From the NCBI RefSeq assembly GCF_023023025.1, contig NZ_CP095481.1:9933001-9997000 (forward strand): 64,000 nucleotides of DNA. Direction: 5' to 3'. This document shows, one piece after another, positions 8,027 to 16,670 of the stretch (position 1 is its first letter; each line of letters opens with the position of its first letter). Source of the DNA: Amycolatopsis sp. WQ 127309. Lineage in GTDB: Bacteria; Actinomycetota; Actinomycetes; Mycobacteriales; Pseudonocardiaceae. The notes under the pieces are model-generated. The model was not told the origin of the DNA. It did no database searches and saw only the letters and a program-made list of their open reading frames with translations. The translations under genes were made by a program, and so were the position numbers.

Positions 8027-10543
8027 TCAGCCGCGGCGGGTTTCGCCGGCGGGTAGCGCCGTGCTCGCCCAGACGGCGATCTGCGAGCGCCTGCCGAACC
8101 CGAGCTTGCTCAGGATGTGCTCCACGTGGGACTCCGCGGTGCGCAGCGCGATCACCAGCGAAGCCGCGATTTCCTTGTTGCTCAGCCCCTTCGCGACCAG
8201 CAGCGCCACCTCCAGCTCGCGCGGGGTCAGCGGGTTGACCGCGGCCGGCGGGCGGGTGCGCGGGGCCGGCACTTCGACCTCGGCCGGCAGCTGCCCGGCC
8301 AGCACCTCGTCCGCCGTCGACCGCAGGCCCGCGGCGTGGTGCCGCTCGTAGGCCTCCTCGCCGAGTTCCGCCCGCACCGCCGCCAGGTACCGCAGATGGG
8401 GGACGTGCACGTGGCGTAGCCCGCTCAGCGCGCACCCCACCGTCCGGCGCGTCGCCTCGGCCGCGCCGAAGGCGACCGCCGCGGCCGCGGCGTCGCCGCG
8501 CTCGGCCAGTGTCCAGGCGAAGGTCTCCAGCGCCATCGCGGTCAGCACCTTGTCCCCGCGGGCGCCGCGCACGGACAACGCCGCGTGCAGGCTCCGCGCG
8601 GCCGTCTCGTGGTCGCGGCGCTTCCACCGCTCGACGCCTTGGCACCACAGCCACCAGGCGTGGGACGTCGGGGACCGGCGCAGTTCGGTCCGTGACAGCA
8701 CGAACGCGACCGCGCGCCGCCCGGCCGGGTCGCCGCCGAAGCAGCGGGCCATCGCCAGCTGTGCGAAGGCGAGCTGCTCGGCGGGGCCGTCACCGATTTC
8801 CCGTTGCCGCGCCACGGCTTCGGCCAGCAGCTCGGCGCCGTGGGCGAAGTGCCCGGCGAAGACCCGCGCGAGCCCGCTGTACTGGACGGCGAGGGCCTGG
8901 CTCGGGGCGTCCCCGAGTTCGCCCGCGAGCACCCGGCACTCGCGCAGCAGCCGGCCGGCGGTGATCCGGTCGCCCTGGACGAGTGCCGCCCAGCCCGCCG
9001 TGGCCAGCGCGCGGGCGCGGACCGGGGTCCGGCCGGGCGCGACGGCCAGCGCGCGGTCGAGCCAGCGCCGCGCCTCCCCGAGCGTGGCCCACGCTCGCCG
9101 GTGGTCGCACAGCGCGATCACCATCTCCAGGGCCGCCTGCCCGCCGTCGTCGTCGGCCAGGCTGAACTCCAGCGCCCCGCGCAGGTTCGCGCCCTCCAGC
9201 TGGACCACGGCGGTGATCCGGCTCTGGTCGCTGCCCATCCACTCCGAGCCCGCCCGCTGGGCCAGCGCGAGGAACCAGTCGCGGTGCCGCCGCAACGCTT
9301 CGGCCCGCGTGCCGCTTTCGGCCAGCCGGTCCTGGCCGTAGTGCCGGATGGTCTCCAGCAGCCGGTAGCGCACCTGGCCGTCCTCGGTGTCCGCGCGGAC
9401 CACGACCGACTTCTCGACCAGGCCGGTCACCAGGTCGTCCACGTCGTCCACGGCGAACCCTTCGCCGCACACCGCCACCGCGGCGTCGAGGTCGAACCCG
9501 CCGGCGAACACCGAGAGCCGGCCCCACACCGTCCGCTCGGCCTCCGAGCACAGCGCGAAGCTCCAGTCGACCAGCGCCCGCAGCGTGCGCTGGCGGGGCA
9601 GCGCGAGCCGGTTTCCCTTGGTGAGCAAGCGGAACCGGTCGTCGAGGCGGTGCAGGATCTGCTCCACCGACAGCGCCCCCAGCCGGGCGGCGGCCAGTTC
9701 GATCGCGAGCGGGATGCCGTCGAGGCGCTGGCACAGCCGGGCGACCGTCTCGTAGTTGGCGTCGGTGACCTCGAACCCGGGCCGGATCGCGGCGGCCCGG
9801 GCCGCGAACAGGGCGAGCGCGTCGTACCGGACGAGGTCGGTGACATCCGCGGGGTGCCCCGTCGCCGGCACGCCGAGCGGGGCGACCTCGTGGATGTGCT
9901 CACCCAGGATGCCCAACGGTTGCCGGCTGGTGCACAGCACCCGGACGCCGGCGCCGTGCCGCAACAGGTCTCCGGCCAGCTTGGCGCACTGGTCGAGCAG
10001 GTGTTCGCAGTTGTCCAGCACCAGCAGCACGCTGCGGCCGCCGAGGAACCGGCGCAGCCCGGGACCGAGCCCGTGACGCCGGTCGAGTTCGATGCCGAAC
10101 AGAGCGGCGAGCTGGTCCTCCACCGGCTCGGCGACCCCCAGATCGCCGAGTTCGAGCAGCCACACGCCGTCGGCGAACAAGTCGCGGACCGAGGACGCCA
10201 CCCGCAGCGCCAGCCGGGTCTTGCCCACTCCGCCGGCGCCGGCCAAGGTGAGCAGCCGCGTCCGCGACAGCAGCTCCGCCACCTCGGTCAGTTCGGTGCG
10301 GCGGCCGATGAAGCTGCTCATCTCCGTCGGCAGGTTCCCGGGCTGCGCCGGTCCCGTTCCGGGTTCCGGGGCGGGTGCGGGAGAGTCGGGCCGGGAGAGC
10401 CGATCCCGGTCACGGGTGCCCGGCGCCCACCCCCGGGGCGCGCCGCGGCTCATGGCGTGGAAGTGGGCTGCGTGCTGGGGCTGGTGATCGGCCTGCCGGA
10501 TCGCGGGGCCGGTCCCGTCTCGGTCCGTATTGTCTGCGTGCAC
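8027..10543 (-). CDS. LuxR-family regulator with NB-ARC-type ATPase
   Basis: Up to 838 residues from GTG 10543. The first about 75 residues are low complexity, and an ATG at 10453 (MSRGAPRG) is an alternative start. A nucleotide-binding domain starts at MSSFIGRRTELTEV, with Walker A GAGGVGKT, Walker B VLLVLDNCEHLL and a TSRQPLG sensor-like segment. A TPR-like helical region follows, then a C-terminal LuxR HTH (LTPRELEVALLVAKGLSNKE). Such cytoplasmic ATP-dependent regulators activate adjacent or distant operons in actinomycetes; the inducer is unknown. It converges on the surface-protein gene and lies downstream of the lytic transglycosylase gene on the same strand. Confidence 0.88.
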   Translation of the reverse strand: MHADNTDRDGTGPAIRQADHQPQHAAHFHAMSRGAPRGWAPGTRDRDRLSRPDSPAPAPEPGTGPAQPGNLPTEMSSFIGRRTELTEVAELLSRTRLLTLAGAGGVGKTRLALRVASSVRDLFADGVWLLELGDLGVAEPVEDQLAALFGIELDRRHGLGPGLRRFLGGRSVLLVLDNCEHLLDQCAKLAGDLLRHGAGVRVLCTSRQPLGILGEHIHEVAPLGVPATGHPADVTDLVRYDALALFAARAAAIRPGFEVTDANYETVARLCQRLDGIPLAIELAAARLGALSVEQILHRLDDRFRLLTKGNRLALPRQRTLRALVDWSFALCSEAERTVWGRLSVFAGGFDLDAAVAVCGEGFAVDDVDDLVTGLVEKSVVVRADTEDGQVRYRLLETIRHYGQDRLAESGTRAEALRRHRDWFLALAQRAGSEWMGSDQSRITAVVQLEGANLRGALEFSLADDDGGQAALEMVIALCDHRRAWATLGEARRWLDRALAVAPGRTPVRARALATAGWAALVQGDRITAGRLLRECRVLAGELGDAPSQALAVQYSGLARVFAGHFAHGAELLAEAVARQREIGDGPAEQLAFAQLAMARCFGGDPAGRRAVAFVLSRTELRRSPTSHAWWLWCQGVERWKRRDHETAARSLHAALSVRGARGDKVLTAMALETFAWTLAERGDAAAAAVAFGAAEATRRTVGCALSGLRHVHVPHLRYLAAVRAELGEEAYERHHAAGLRSTADEVLAGQLPAEVEVPAPRTRPPAAVNPLTPRELEVALLVAKGLSNKEIAASLVIALRTAESHVEHILSKLGFGRRSQIAVWASTALPAGETRRG

Positions 10544-10655
10544 GCTGGTTATAACGACGAAAGGACGAACAAGGACGGACCATTCGGCGTAAACTTTGTG
10601 TGACCGAACGCCAGTTCGGCACGCGTTCGGGTGACGCCGATACTCCGTTCAGCTG

Positions 10656-11846
10656 TCAGTTGCCTGCGTCCGGCGGGCAGGCGTCCGGCAGGCCGCCGGC
10701 TCCCCCGCCCAGCAGGCCCCCGAGCAGGCCGCCGACGGCTCCGGTCACCGTCGTGACGGTGCAGGTGAGCAGTCCGGTCACCGGATCGAGCACCGGCACC
10801 GGGGACGGCACCGTGGACGACGGGGGCGCGGGTGGTGCGGGAGGGACCGGCTGGGTGCCGGACGACGGTGGGAGCGGCGGCGTGGGCACGGACGACGGCG
10901 GAGCCGGTGTCCCGCCCGGCGGCGGGGGCGCGGGCACGGTCTCCGGCGCCACCACCGGGGGCAGCGCCGCCGGCACGCCCTGCGGGGCGGCGGCCGCGGC
11001 GGCGAACCGGATGTCCGGGATCACCGAGCCCGCGCCCTGGTAGACCAGCATCCAGGACCGGACCTGCCGCAGGTAGACGGCCGAGTGGTTGTAACCGAGG
11101 ATGGCCGCGTCCAGCCCGGACGGCGTGCGCAGGTCGCGCCCGCCCGCGCAGAGGTACCGCCCGCTCGCTTCGGCCGCGTCGGACACGTTCTCCGGGTCGG
11201 CCCGGCCGTCACCGTTGCCATCGGCGGCCCAGCGCCGCCAGGTGGACGGGATGAACTGCATGGGGCCCACGGCCCGGTCCCACCCGGCGTCGCCGTCCAG
11301 CGCCCCGCCGTCGGTGTCGGCGATGGCCGCCGTGCCGCTCCGGCCGTCGAGCACCGGGCCGAGGATCGGAGCCAGCGCGGTGCCCCCGGCGTCGACCCGG
11401 CCGCCGCGGGCGTGCCCGGACTCCACTTTGCCGATCGCGGCGAGGAGCGCGACGGGCAGCCCGCACCCCGGCGAGTCCCCCGCGAGCCGCGCGGCCGCCC
11501 GCTGGTAGGCCGCCAGGACGACGCCCGGGATGCCCGCGGAACCGCCGGGCATCCCGGCCGCGTCCGGGAGCAGCGGGCCGGCGGGCAGCGGCTGCGGAAC
11601 ACCGGCGAACGCGGGCAGCGGGAACTGCGGCACGGTGCCACCGTCCACGCCGTAGGGAGCGGCGGTGTCCCCGGGCTCCGGCGTGGCCACGTCCGGCGCC
11701 GGGTGGTGCCCGACCTGCGCGTCCGGGGCCGGCGTGGTGTGGTCGGCGCCTGCGCTCAGCGCGGTGGCCGCCAGGATCAGCACGGCGGCCAGGTGGGTGC
11801 TGCCCGCCGGGAAACGCACTCGTGACGCCCTGCTCGCCTGGGGCAT
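10656..11846 (-). CDS. Secreted lytic transglycosylase (SLT_2/MltB-like)
   Basis: 396 residues from ATG 11846, with GGAAGGAC upstream. A basic N-terminus (RASRVRF) and hydrophobic stretch (LAAVLILAATALSAG) form a signal peptide. The catalytic domain has AAIGKVESGH, where the Glu is the expected acid/base, VGPMQFIPSTWRRW, a Ca-loop-like DGNGDGRADPENV, and AILGYNHSAVYLRQV. These are hallmarks of glucosaminidase-type lytic transglycosylases that cleave peptidoglycan MurNAc-GlcNAc bonds to anhydro-MurNAc. The tail is Pro/Ser-rich and ends with a Gly/Leu-rich segment containing two Cys. It lies between two LuxR regulators on the same strand and may be controlled by one of them. Confidence 0.88.
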   Translation of the reverse strand: MPQASRASRVRFPAGSTHLAAVLILAATALSAGADHTTPAPDAQVGHHPAPDVATPEPGDTAAPYGVDGGTVPQFPLPAFAGVPQPLPAGPLLPDAAGMPGGSAGIPGVVLAAYQRAAARLAGDSPGCGLPVALLAAIGKVESGHARGGRVDAGGTALAPILGPVLDGRSGTAAIADTDGGALDGDAGWDRAVGPMQFIPSTWRRWAADGNGDGRADPENVSDAAEASGRYLCAGGRDLRTPSGLDAAILGYNHSAVYLRQVRSWMLVYQGAGSVIPDIRFAAAAAAPQGVPAALPPVVAPETVPAPPPPGGTPAPPSSVPTPPLPPSSGTQPVPPAPPAPPSSTVPSPVPVLDPVTGLLTCTVTTVTGAVGGLLGGLLGGGAGGLPDACPPDAGN

Positions 11847-11956
11847 TTTCGGTCCTTCCGAGGAGGTGGCACGTCGAGTGGACCACCGGCCGGCGGCCGG
11901 TGGTCGGGATCGGTGGCAGGAGTGCACCCGTGGCCCGCGCAGGCGGCCCCCGCGGG

Positions 11957-12592
11957 TCAGATCAGGCCGCCCCGAAGGGCGAACGCGATGGCGTGCGCAC
12001 GATTGCGCAGCTGGAAGCGATTGAGCACGTCGTGGGTGATCTTCTTGATCGTCCGCTCGGAATAGGAGAGCTTCTCCGCGATCTCCTTCACCTCGAGGCC
12101 CTGCGCCACCAGCCGCAGCACCTCGGTCTCCCGGTCGGACAGCCCCGTCAGTCCCATCCCGCGGGGCGCGAGCACCTGGTTCTGCAACCGGGCCACCTGC
12201 TCGAACAACCGGCCGACCATGCGCGGCGAGAGCACCCCGCCACTCGCGGCGACCTGCGACACGGCCGCGACGAGCCGTTCGGGCGTGGCCTCCGCGCGCG
12301 ACACCACACCGCCCGCGCCGGCACCGATGCACGAGATGAGCCCGGGGTCGTCGATCTCGGCCAGCACCAGCAGCACCCGGCCGTGCCCGGTGCCCGTCCC
12401 GCTCGTCTCCCGGACCACCGCGAGCAGGACGTCGGTCACCGCGTCTCCCACCACGATCGTCACCGTGCCCGCGGGCGCCCCCGCCTCCCGGTCCACCAGC
12501 GACACCTCCGGGCGGGGCCGCAGCTGGCTGGTCACCCCGGAAACCAAAATGGGGTCGAACCCCTTGACCTGCACCGGTATCCGCTCCGACAT
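11957..12592 (-). CDS. LuxR-type regulator with atypical receiver
   Basis: 211 residues starting MSERIPVQVKG. The C-terminal HTH is clear: LTGLSDRETEVLRLVAQGLE through SYSERTIKKITHDVLNR. The N-terminal about 130 residues have the size of a receiver domain, but where the phospho-accepting Asp should follow strand 3 there is TVTIVVGDAVTDVLL and no acidic pocket pair could be identified, so phosphorylation-independent control is likely. Homologues often act as orphan regulators. The gene is 110 bases upstream of the lytic transglycosylase on the same strand, so that gene or the surface/CIS genes are candidate targets. Confidence 0.82.
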   Translation of the reverse strand: MSERIPVQVKGFDPILVSGVTSQLRPRPEVSLVDREAGAPAGTVTIVVGDAVTDVLLAVVRETSGTGTGHGRVLLVLAEIDDPGLISCIGAGAGGVVSRAEATPERLVAAVSQVAASGGVLSPRMVGRLFEQVARLQNQVLAPRGMGLTGLSDRETEVLRLVAQGLEVKEIAEKLSYSERTIKKITHDVLNRFQLRNRAHAIAFALRGGLI

Positions 12593-12867
12593 CTCGCTCC
12601 CTCAGATCGCCGGCAGTGCCCCCGAGTGCCCCCGAGTGCCCCCGCGCACCGCCGTGGCCGACGACGGGTACGACTCTCGCACCGGCACCCCCGCGGCCGG
12701 CACGGGGAAAACCCCGAAACATCTTCACGTTGCCGCCATCGGGGTGACCACCGGCTACGGACGCGCCTCGGGGCAACCCCGGACGTCACCCGTACCACCG
12801 GCCACGCTGCTCCTTGCCCACTCGGGCGTCCTCCCCGGGCCGGGCCGCGAACCCGTCGAGGATGCGC

Positions 12868-14010
12868 TCAGCCGGGCATGTCGTGGGTCGAGCAGTGGAT
12901 CCCGCCCCCACCGGCGGCGATGGCGTCGATCGGCACGAGCACCACTTCGCGGTCCGGAAACTGCCGGCCCAGGATCGCGCGAGCCCGGTCGTCGGCTTCG
13001 GAGTCGCCGAACTTCGGGAGGAACACCGCCCCGTTGGCGATGTAGAAGTTCGCGTAGGACGACACGAACGCGTCGCCGCGGCCGGTGATCCGGTCGGGGT
13101 CGGGCTGGGGCAGGTCGACGACCTGGAGCCGGCGCCCGGCGGCATCGGTGGCCTCGGTGAGGACACCACGCGCCTGCTCGGCGGCGCGCGACCAGACATC
13201 CGGCGGGCTGCCGGGGAAGGCCGTGTCCAGGAGCACGACGCCAGGGGCGACGTAGCGGACGAGACAATCGACATGCGCGTCGGTGATGTCCTGCCCTTTG
13301 ACGCCCGCGAGCCAGATCACTTTTCGAATGCCGAGGACCTGCTTGAGCTCGGCTTCGACCTGCCGCCGGTCTTTGCCGGGGTTGCGGTTGCTGTTGACAA
13401 GCGAGCTCTCGGTGACGAGCAACGTTCCCTGACCGTCGGTCTCGAGCGCACCACCTTCGGCGACCAGCGACGCGGCGATGCGAGGGAGCCGGTAGCGCGC
13501 CAGCACGGTGGTCGCGACACGAGAGTCGTTCGGGTGGCGCTGTTTCCCGCCCCAGCCGTTGAAATTGAAGTCGACGCCGGTCAACGTCCCCGCGTCCTGG
13601 ACGAAAACCGGCGCGGTGTCGCGGGCCCACAGGTCGTCGGTGGGGATGGGGACGACCTCGACCTCGGGACCCACCGCGGCTTGCGCCTTGCCCTGATCCG
13701 CGGGCGCGGCCAGCAGGACGACGCTTTCGAACCCGGCGACGGTCTGGGCGAGCCGTGCGATGTCGGCCTGGACGGCAGGCAGGTCCTCGCCCCAGATGCC
13801 GGTCGATGCGGGCCACGACATGATCGTCCTGACGTGGTGCTCCCACTCGGCCCCGAAGGTCCGTCCGGCCGCGGCGGCGCCGCTGCCCGCCGCGGGTGTT
13901 GCCGCGCCGGACGTGGCTTGGGTGCCACACCCGGCGGCGCCGAGAGCCGCGGCGCCGAGTCCGAGCGCAGCAGTGAGTGCGCTGCGTCGGGAGACGAGTT
14001 CGGGTGGCAT
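12868..14010 (-). CDS. Agmatine deiminase-family lipoprotein
   Basis: 380 residues from ATG 14010 (MPPELVSRRSAL), preferred over a start at 14052 because CAGGAGC lies just upstream. The N-terminus has a twin-arginine-like SRRSA, a hydrophobic stretch and a lipobox-like GAAGC, so export and lipid anchoring are predicted. The rest is the Porphyromonas-type peptidylarginine/agmatine deiminase fold (PF04371): DDLWARD substrate site, DAHVD with the catalytic His, and GGGGIHCSTHD with the nucleophilic Cys near the C-terminus. The reaction would release ammonia from a guanidino group (agmatine to N-carbamoylputrescine). Classical agmatine deiminases are cytoplasmic, so the exported form is unusual. 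Confidence 0.88.
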   Translation of the reverse strand: MPPELVSRRSALTAALGLGAAALGAAGCGTQATSGAATPAAGSGAAAAGRTFGAEWEHHVRTIMSWPASTGIWGEDLPAVQADIARLAQTVAGFESVVLLAAPADQGKAQAAVGPEVEVVPIPTDDLWARDTAPVFVQDAGTLTGVDFNFNGWGGKQRHPNDSRVATTVLARYRLPRIAASLVAEGGALETDGQGTLLVTESSLVNSNRNPGKDRRQVEAELKQVLGIRKVIWLAGVKGQDITDAHVDCLVRYVAPGVVLLDTAFPGSPPDVWSRAAEQARGVLTEATDAAGRRLQVVDLPQPDPDRITGRGDAFVSSYANFYIANGAVFLPKFGDSEADDRARAILGRQFPDREVVLVPIDAIAAGGGGIHCSTHDMPG

Positions 14011-14052
14011 CGGGCTCCTGTCAGAGGGGCTTACTGACAGACAGCCTGACAC

Positions 14053-14070
14053 TGACTGAAAATTCAGTCA
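14053..14070. promoter_or_regulatory. Probable TetR operator
   Basis: TGACTGA-AAAT-TCAGTCA: perfect 7-base inverted arms with a 4-base spacer, in the 99-bp gap between the TetR gene and the deiminase gene that it precedes. The position suits repression of the deiminase promoter. Confidence 0.6.
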
Positions 14071-14109
14071 AGTTGACCTTGAGCATGATTCGGCGATGTG
14101 GGCGGCACC

Positions 14110-14664
14110 TCAGGCTCCGAGCTCGGCTGCGACCGCCCCGGCCAGCAGGTTCCTGGCCCGGACGAGGGTGAGCGTCCCGGACAGCCACCGCTCCGACAGC
14201 CCCTCCACGAGCGCGGTCAACCGCTCGGCGACGTCTTCGGCCTTCGCGCACGCCCCCGCCGCCGCGACCAGCTCGGCGATCTCGGCGACCCACAGCCTGC
14301 TGGCGGCGGCCAGACGGTCGCGCAGCTCCGGCTCGAACACCGCGCTCGCGCGGAGCTCGCCCCAGGCCAGGCTGTTTTCGCGAACCTCGTCGACATCCTG
14401 CAGTTCGAGCAGCAGACGCTGTTCCAGCCGGACGCGCGGGTCACCGGTCTCCGGCAAGGCCCCTGTGGTGTAGCGCTCGGCCCGGTCGTTGACGTGGTCG
14501 AGGGTGGCGGCGAGCAGCCCGGCGCGGTCCTTGAAGTGGTAGTAGATCAGCCCGGTGGAAGCCCCGGCCACCGCAGCGACCTCCTCGACGCGCAGCCCGC
14601 GGACACCGTTGCGGGCGATCGTGCCGACGGCGGCCTGCAGGATCAGGTCGCGTTTGCCCGCCAC
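14110..14664 (-). CDS. TetR/AcrR-family repressor
   Basis: 184 residues from GTG 14664 (VAGKRDLILQA). The upstream GTG at 14679 is also in frame, but GGAAGG fits the inner start better. The N-terminal HTH is typical: AAVGTIARNGVRGLRVEEVA followed by AGASTGLIYYHFKDRAGLL. The C-terminal helical ligand domain is not diagnostic. It lies upstream of the deiminase gene on the same strand with a palindrome between, so local control is likely. The ligand could be a guanidino compound or polyamine (inference). Confidence 0.88.
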   Translation of the reverse strand: MAGKRDLILQAAVGTIARNGVRGLRVEEVAAVAGASTGLIYYHFKDRAGLLAATLDHVNDRAERYTTGALPETGDPRVRLEQRLLLELQDVDEVRENSLAWGELRASAVFEPELRDRLAAASRLWVAEIAELVAAAGACAKAEDVAERLTALVEGLSERWLSGTLTLVRARNLLAGAVAAELGA

Positions 14665-14979
14665 TGTGCCACCTTCCACCCGACCGAAGCTTCAGCCGAC
14701 ACCGTAGCGGGACTCGCGATCACCAGGTGCGGACCGTCGGCTGCTCCGGGTCTCCACAGTCGGCGAGGTGCACGACGCGGCACCACGGGAGCTGCCAATC
14801 CCGGCTTCCACCTGAACCCACCCGAGCCGACGCGGGTCGCGATGGAGCCCGATCGACAAGGTCCTCGGGCCACTCGCGGTTCGGATCGATGACGTCGAAC
14901 TGCGTCATTCCCGCCGTTGAACACGAGCGAATATCAGGGTTGTATTCACCGTGACCGTCGATTGCACGTCAACGCTGCC
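14665..14979. other. Intergenic, no gene found
   Basis: Upstream region of the TetR gene and downstream region of the small membrane-protein gene. ORFs here have actinomycete-untypical composition and no recognisable domains; nothing else was seen. Confidence 0.5.
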
Positions 14980-15141
14980 TCAGCTGCGCCCGCCCACGGC
15001 TTTGCGCCTGACGAAACCGATCACTCCGGTGGCGATGAACAGCACGGCACCCACGATGATCAACCAGAACAAACCCTTGATCACGATCCCGAGCACCACC
15101 AGAACCGCCCAAATCACCAGCAACCCAACCAGCAAGCCCAT
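14980..15141 (-). CDS. Small two-helix membrane protein (53 aa)
   Basis: A 53-residue ORF from ATG 15141 with a strong GAGGAG ribosome site 6 bases upstream, ending TGA at 14980. Two hydrophobic helices (GLLVGLLVIWAVLVVLGIV and LFWLIIVGAVLFIATGVIGF) flank a single Lys, followed by a basic tail RRKAVGGRS. This is the pattern of tiny hydrophobic proteins common in actinomycetes; function is unknown. The ORF on the opposite strand here is its shadow. Confidence 0.75.
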   Translation of the reverse strand: MGLLVGLLVIWAVLVVLGIVIKGLFWLIIVGAVLFIATGVIGFVRRKAVGGRS

Positions 15142-15264
15142 GTCCGCTCCTCACTTCGCCTGATCTTGACTGAAGCGGCAGGTACCCGGCGAGCCACGAT
15201 CTCACGCATTCCACACCGCCGAGCAACTCAGCATTTTCTCAGCCGCTACACCACGCCTCGGCGG

Positions 15265-15738
15265 GTGAGCCCGAGCCGCTCGTCAGAGACCGGCCGGGCG
15301 CTCGAGATCGCCGGCGCCCGGCTGGCCGAAAACGCCGTGGAGTCCACGCTTCCCGGCGAGGACGTCACGATCTCCGCCGATCCGGCCCGGCTGGAGGAGA
15401 TCCTGGTCAACCTGCTGGTGAACGCAGCGAAGTACGCATGGTCCGAGCAGCCGCGCACAGTCGAGGCCGGGCTGCGGCCCGCGGACGGCGACCACGCGGC
15501 GGCGGTGTTCGTGCGGGACAACGGGATCGGCATCCCCGAGGTCCACCAGCAGGACGTCCTGAGGCTGTTCCGCCGCCTGCACGCCCGCGACCCCTACGGC
15601 GGCGGCCACGGCGCGGGCCTCGCGATCGTCGACCGCATGGTCCAGCGCCACGGCGGCCACCTCCGCCTCGACTCGGCTCCCGGAGTGGGTAAGACGGTGT
15701 GGTTCACCCTGGAGCCGGACCCCGAACCGCGGAGCTGA
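15265..15738 (+). pseudogene. Histidine kinase remnant (HATPase domain)
   Basis: This frame encodes only the C-terminal catalytic half of a sensor kinase: N box LVNLLVNAAKYA, G1 box VRDNGIGIPE, F box LFRRLHARDPYGGG, G2 GAGLAIVDRMVQRHGG, and PGVGKTVWFTLEPD. The dimerisation domain, phospho-His and sensor are missing, and the preceding DNA encodes the antisense small protein. It resembles the kinase half of phytochrome-type or CHASE/GAF kinases. A GTG at 15265 could start a short protein, but a truncated gene is more likely. Confidence 0.7.
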
Positions 15739-15854
15739 CGCAGCCCCTGATCCCGGGCGAAACGGCGCGGCATCGCCGCCACCGAAGCGACCGTCCACAG
15801 TGGTCCGCTCGCGGATTCCGGCGGCCCGGCGTCTCGTGCGGCAAGATGGCGGGC

Positions 15855-16652
15855 ATGACGAAGCCACGTGCAGGGGTCGTGTTCCGGCCGCAGTCGCCGC
15901 CCGAGCAGTTGCGGGCCGCCGCCGTGGCGGCGGAGGCCGCCGGGATCGACGAGCTGTGGGTCTGGGAGGACTGCTTCCGCGAAGGGGGCCTCACCAGCGC
16001 GGCCGCCGCGCTGGCCTGGACGTCGCGGATCACCGTCGGCGTCGGCCTGCTGCCGGTGCCGCTGCGCAACCCCGCGCTGGCCGCCATGGAGATCGCCACG
16101 CTCGCCCGGACGTTCCCCGGCCGCTTCCAGCCCGTGCTCGGCCACGGCGTGCTCGACTGGATGGGCCAGGTCGGCGCCCGCGCCGCCTCCCCCATGACGC
16201 TGCTGCGGGAGCACACCGCCGCCGTCCGCGCGCTCCTGCACGGCGAGACCGTCACCGTCGACGGGCGGTACGTGCACCTCGACGCCGTGGCGCTCGACTG
16301 GCCCCCCACCCAGGTGCCCGCCCTCCTCGTCGGGGCGCGCGGGCCCAAGACCGTCGCGCTGGCCGGTGAGGTCGGCGACGGCGTGCTCCTCGACGCCCCT
16401 GACGCCGGGCCGCTCGAGCCCTCCGCCGTCCGCGCCGTCGTCGAGAACGTCACCGCGGCCGCGGCCGCCGCGGGCCGCCCGGCGCCGCGAGTGGTGTCGT
16501 TCGTCGCGGTCGACCCGGCCCGCGACGACCTCGCCGGCGCCATGGCCGAAACCCTCGAGCAGTACGGCGAGCTGGGCGTGACGTCCGTCGTGTTCCAGGC
16601 ACCCGGGGCCGCACCCGACCCGGCCCCGCTCATCGCCGCCCTCACGGCCTGA
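15855..16652 (+). CDS. LLM-class F420-dependent oxidoreductase
   Basis: 265 residues from ATG 15855; an in-frame ATG at 15846 is equally possible, with no clear ribosome site for either. The TIM-barrel pattern of luciferase-like monooxygenase/F420 enzymes is clear: GVVFRPQSPPEQL, AEAAGIDELWVWEDCF, TVGVGLLPVPLRNPALAAME, FQPVLGHGV, a VPALLVGARGPKTVALAGE phosphate/flavin-binding loop, and a C-terminal LEQYGELGVTSVVFQ. It should use reduced F420 or FMN on an unknown substrate in the cytoplasm. It appears monocistronic. Confidence 0.85.
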   Translation: MTKPRAGVVFRPQSPPEQLRAAAVAAEAAGIDELWVWEDCFREGGLTSAAAALAWTSRITVGVGLLPVPLRNPALAAMEIATLARTFPGRFQPVLGHGVLDWMGQVGARAASPMTLLREHTAAVRALLHGETVTVDGRYVHLDAVALDWPPTQVPALLVGARGPKTVALAGEVGDGVLLDAPDAGPLEPSAVRAVVENVTAAAAAAGRPAPRVVSFVAVDPARDDLAGAMAETLEQYGELGVTSVVFQAPGAAPDPAPLIAALTA

Positions 16653-16670
16653 GCGTGGCGCCGCCTCGGC

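Noticed and set aside
4662..8654. 1330-codon minus-strand ORF, Arg/Gly-rich
   Set aside because: Shadow of the LAxTG surface protein and the end of the LuxR gene; low-complexity composition typical of antisense high-GC frames.
8804..10603. 599-codon plus-strand ORF
   Set aside because: Antisense to the clear LuxR/ATPase gene.
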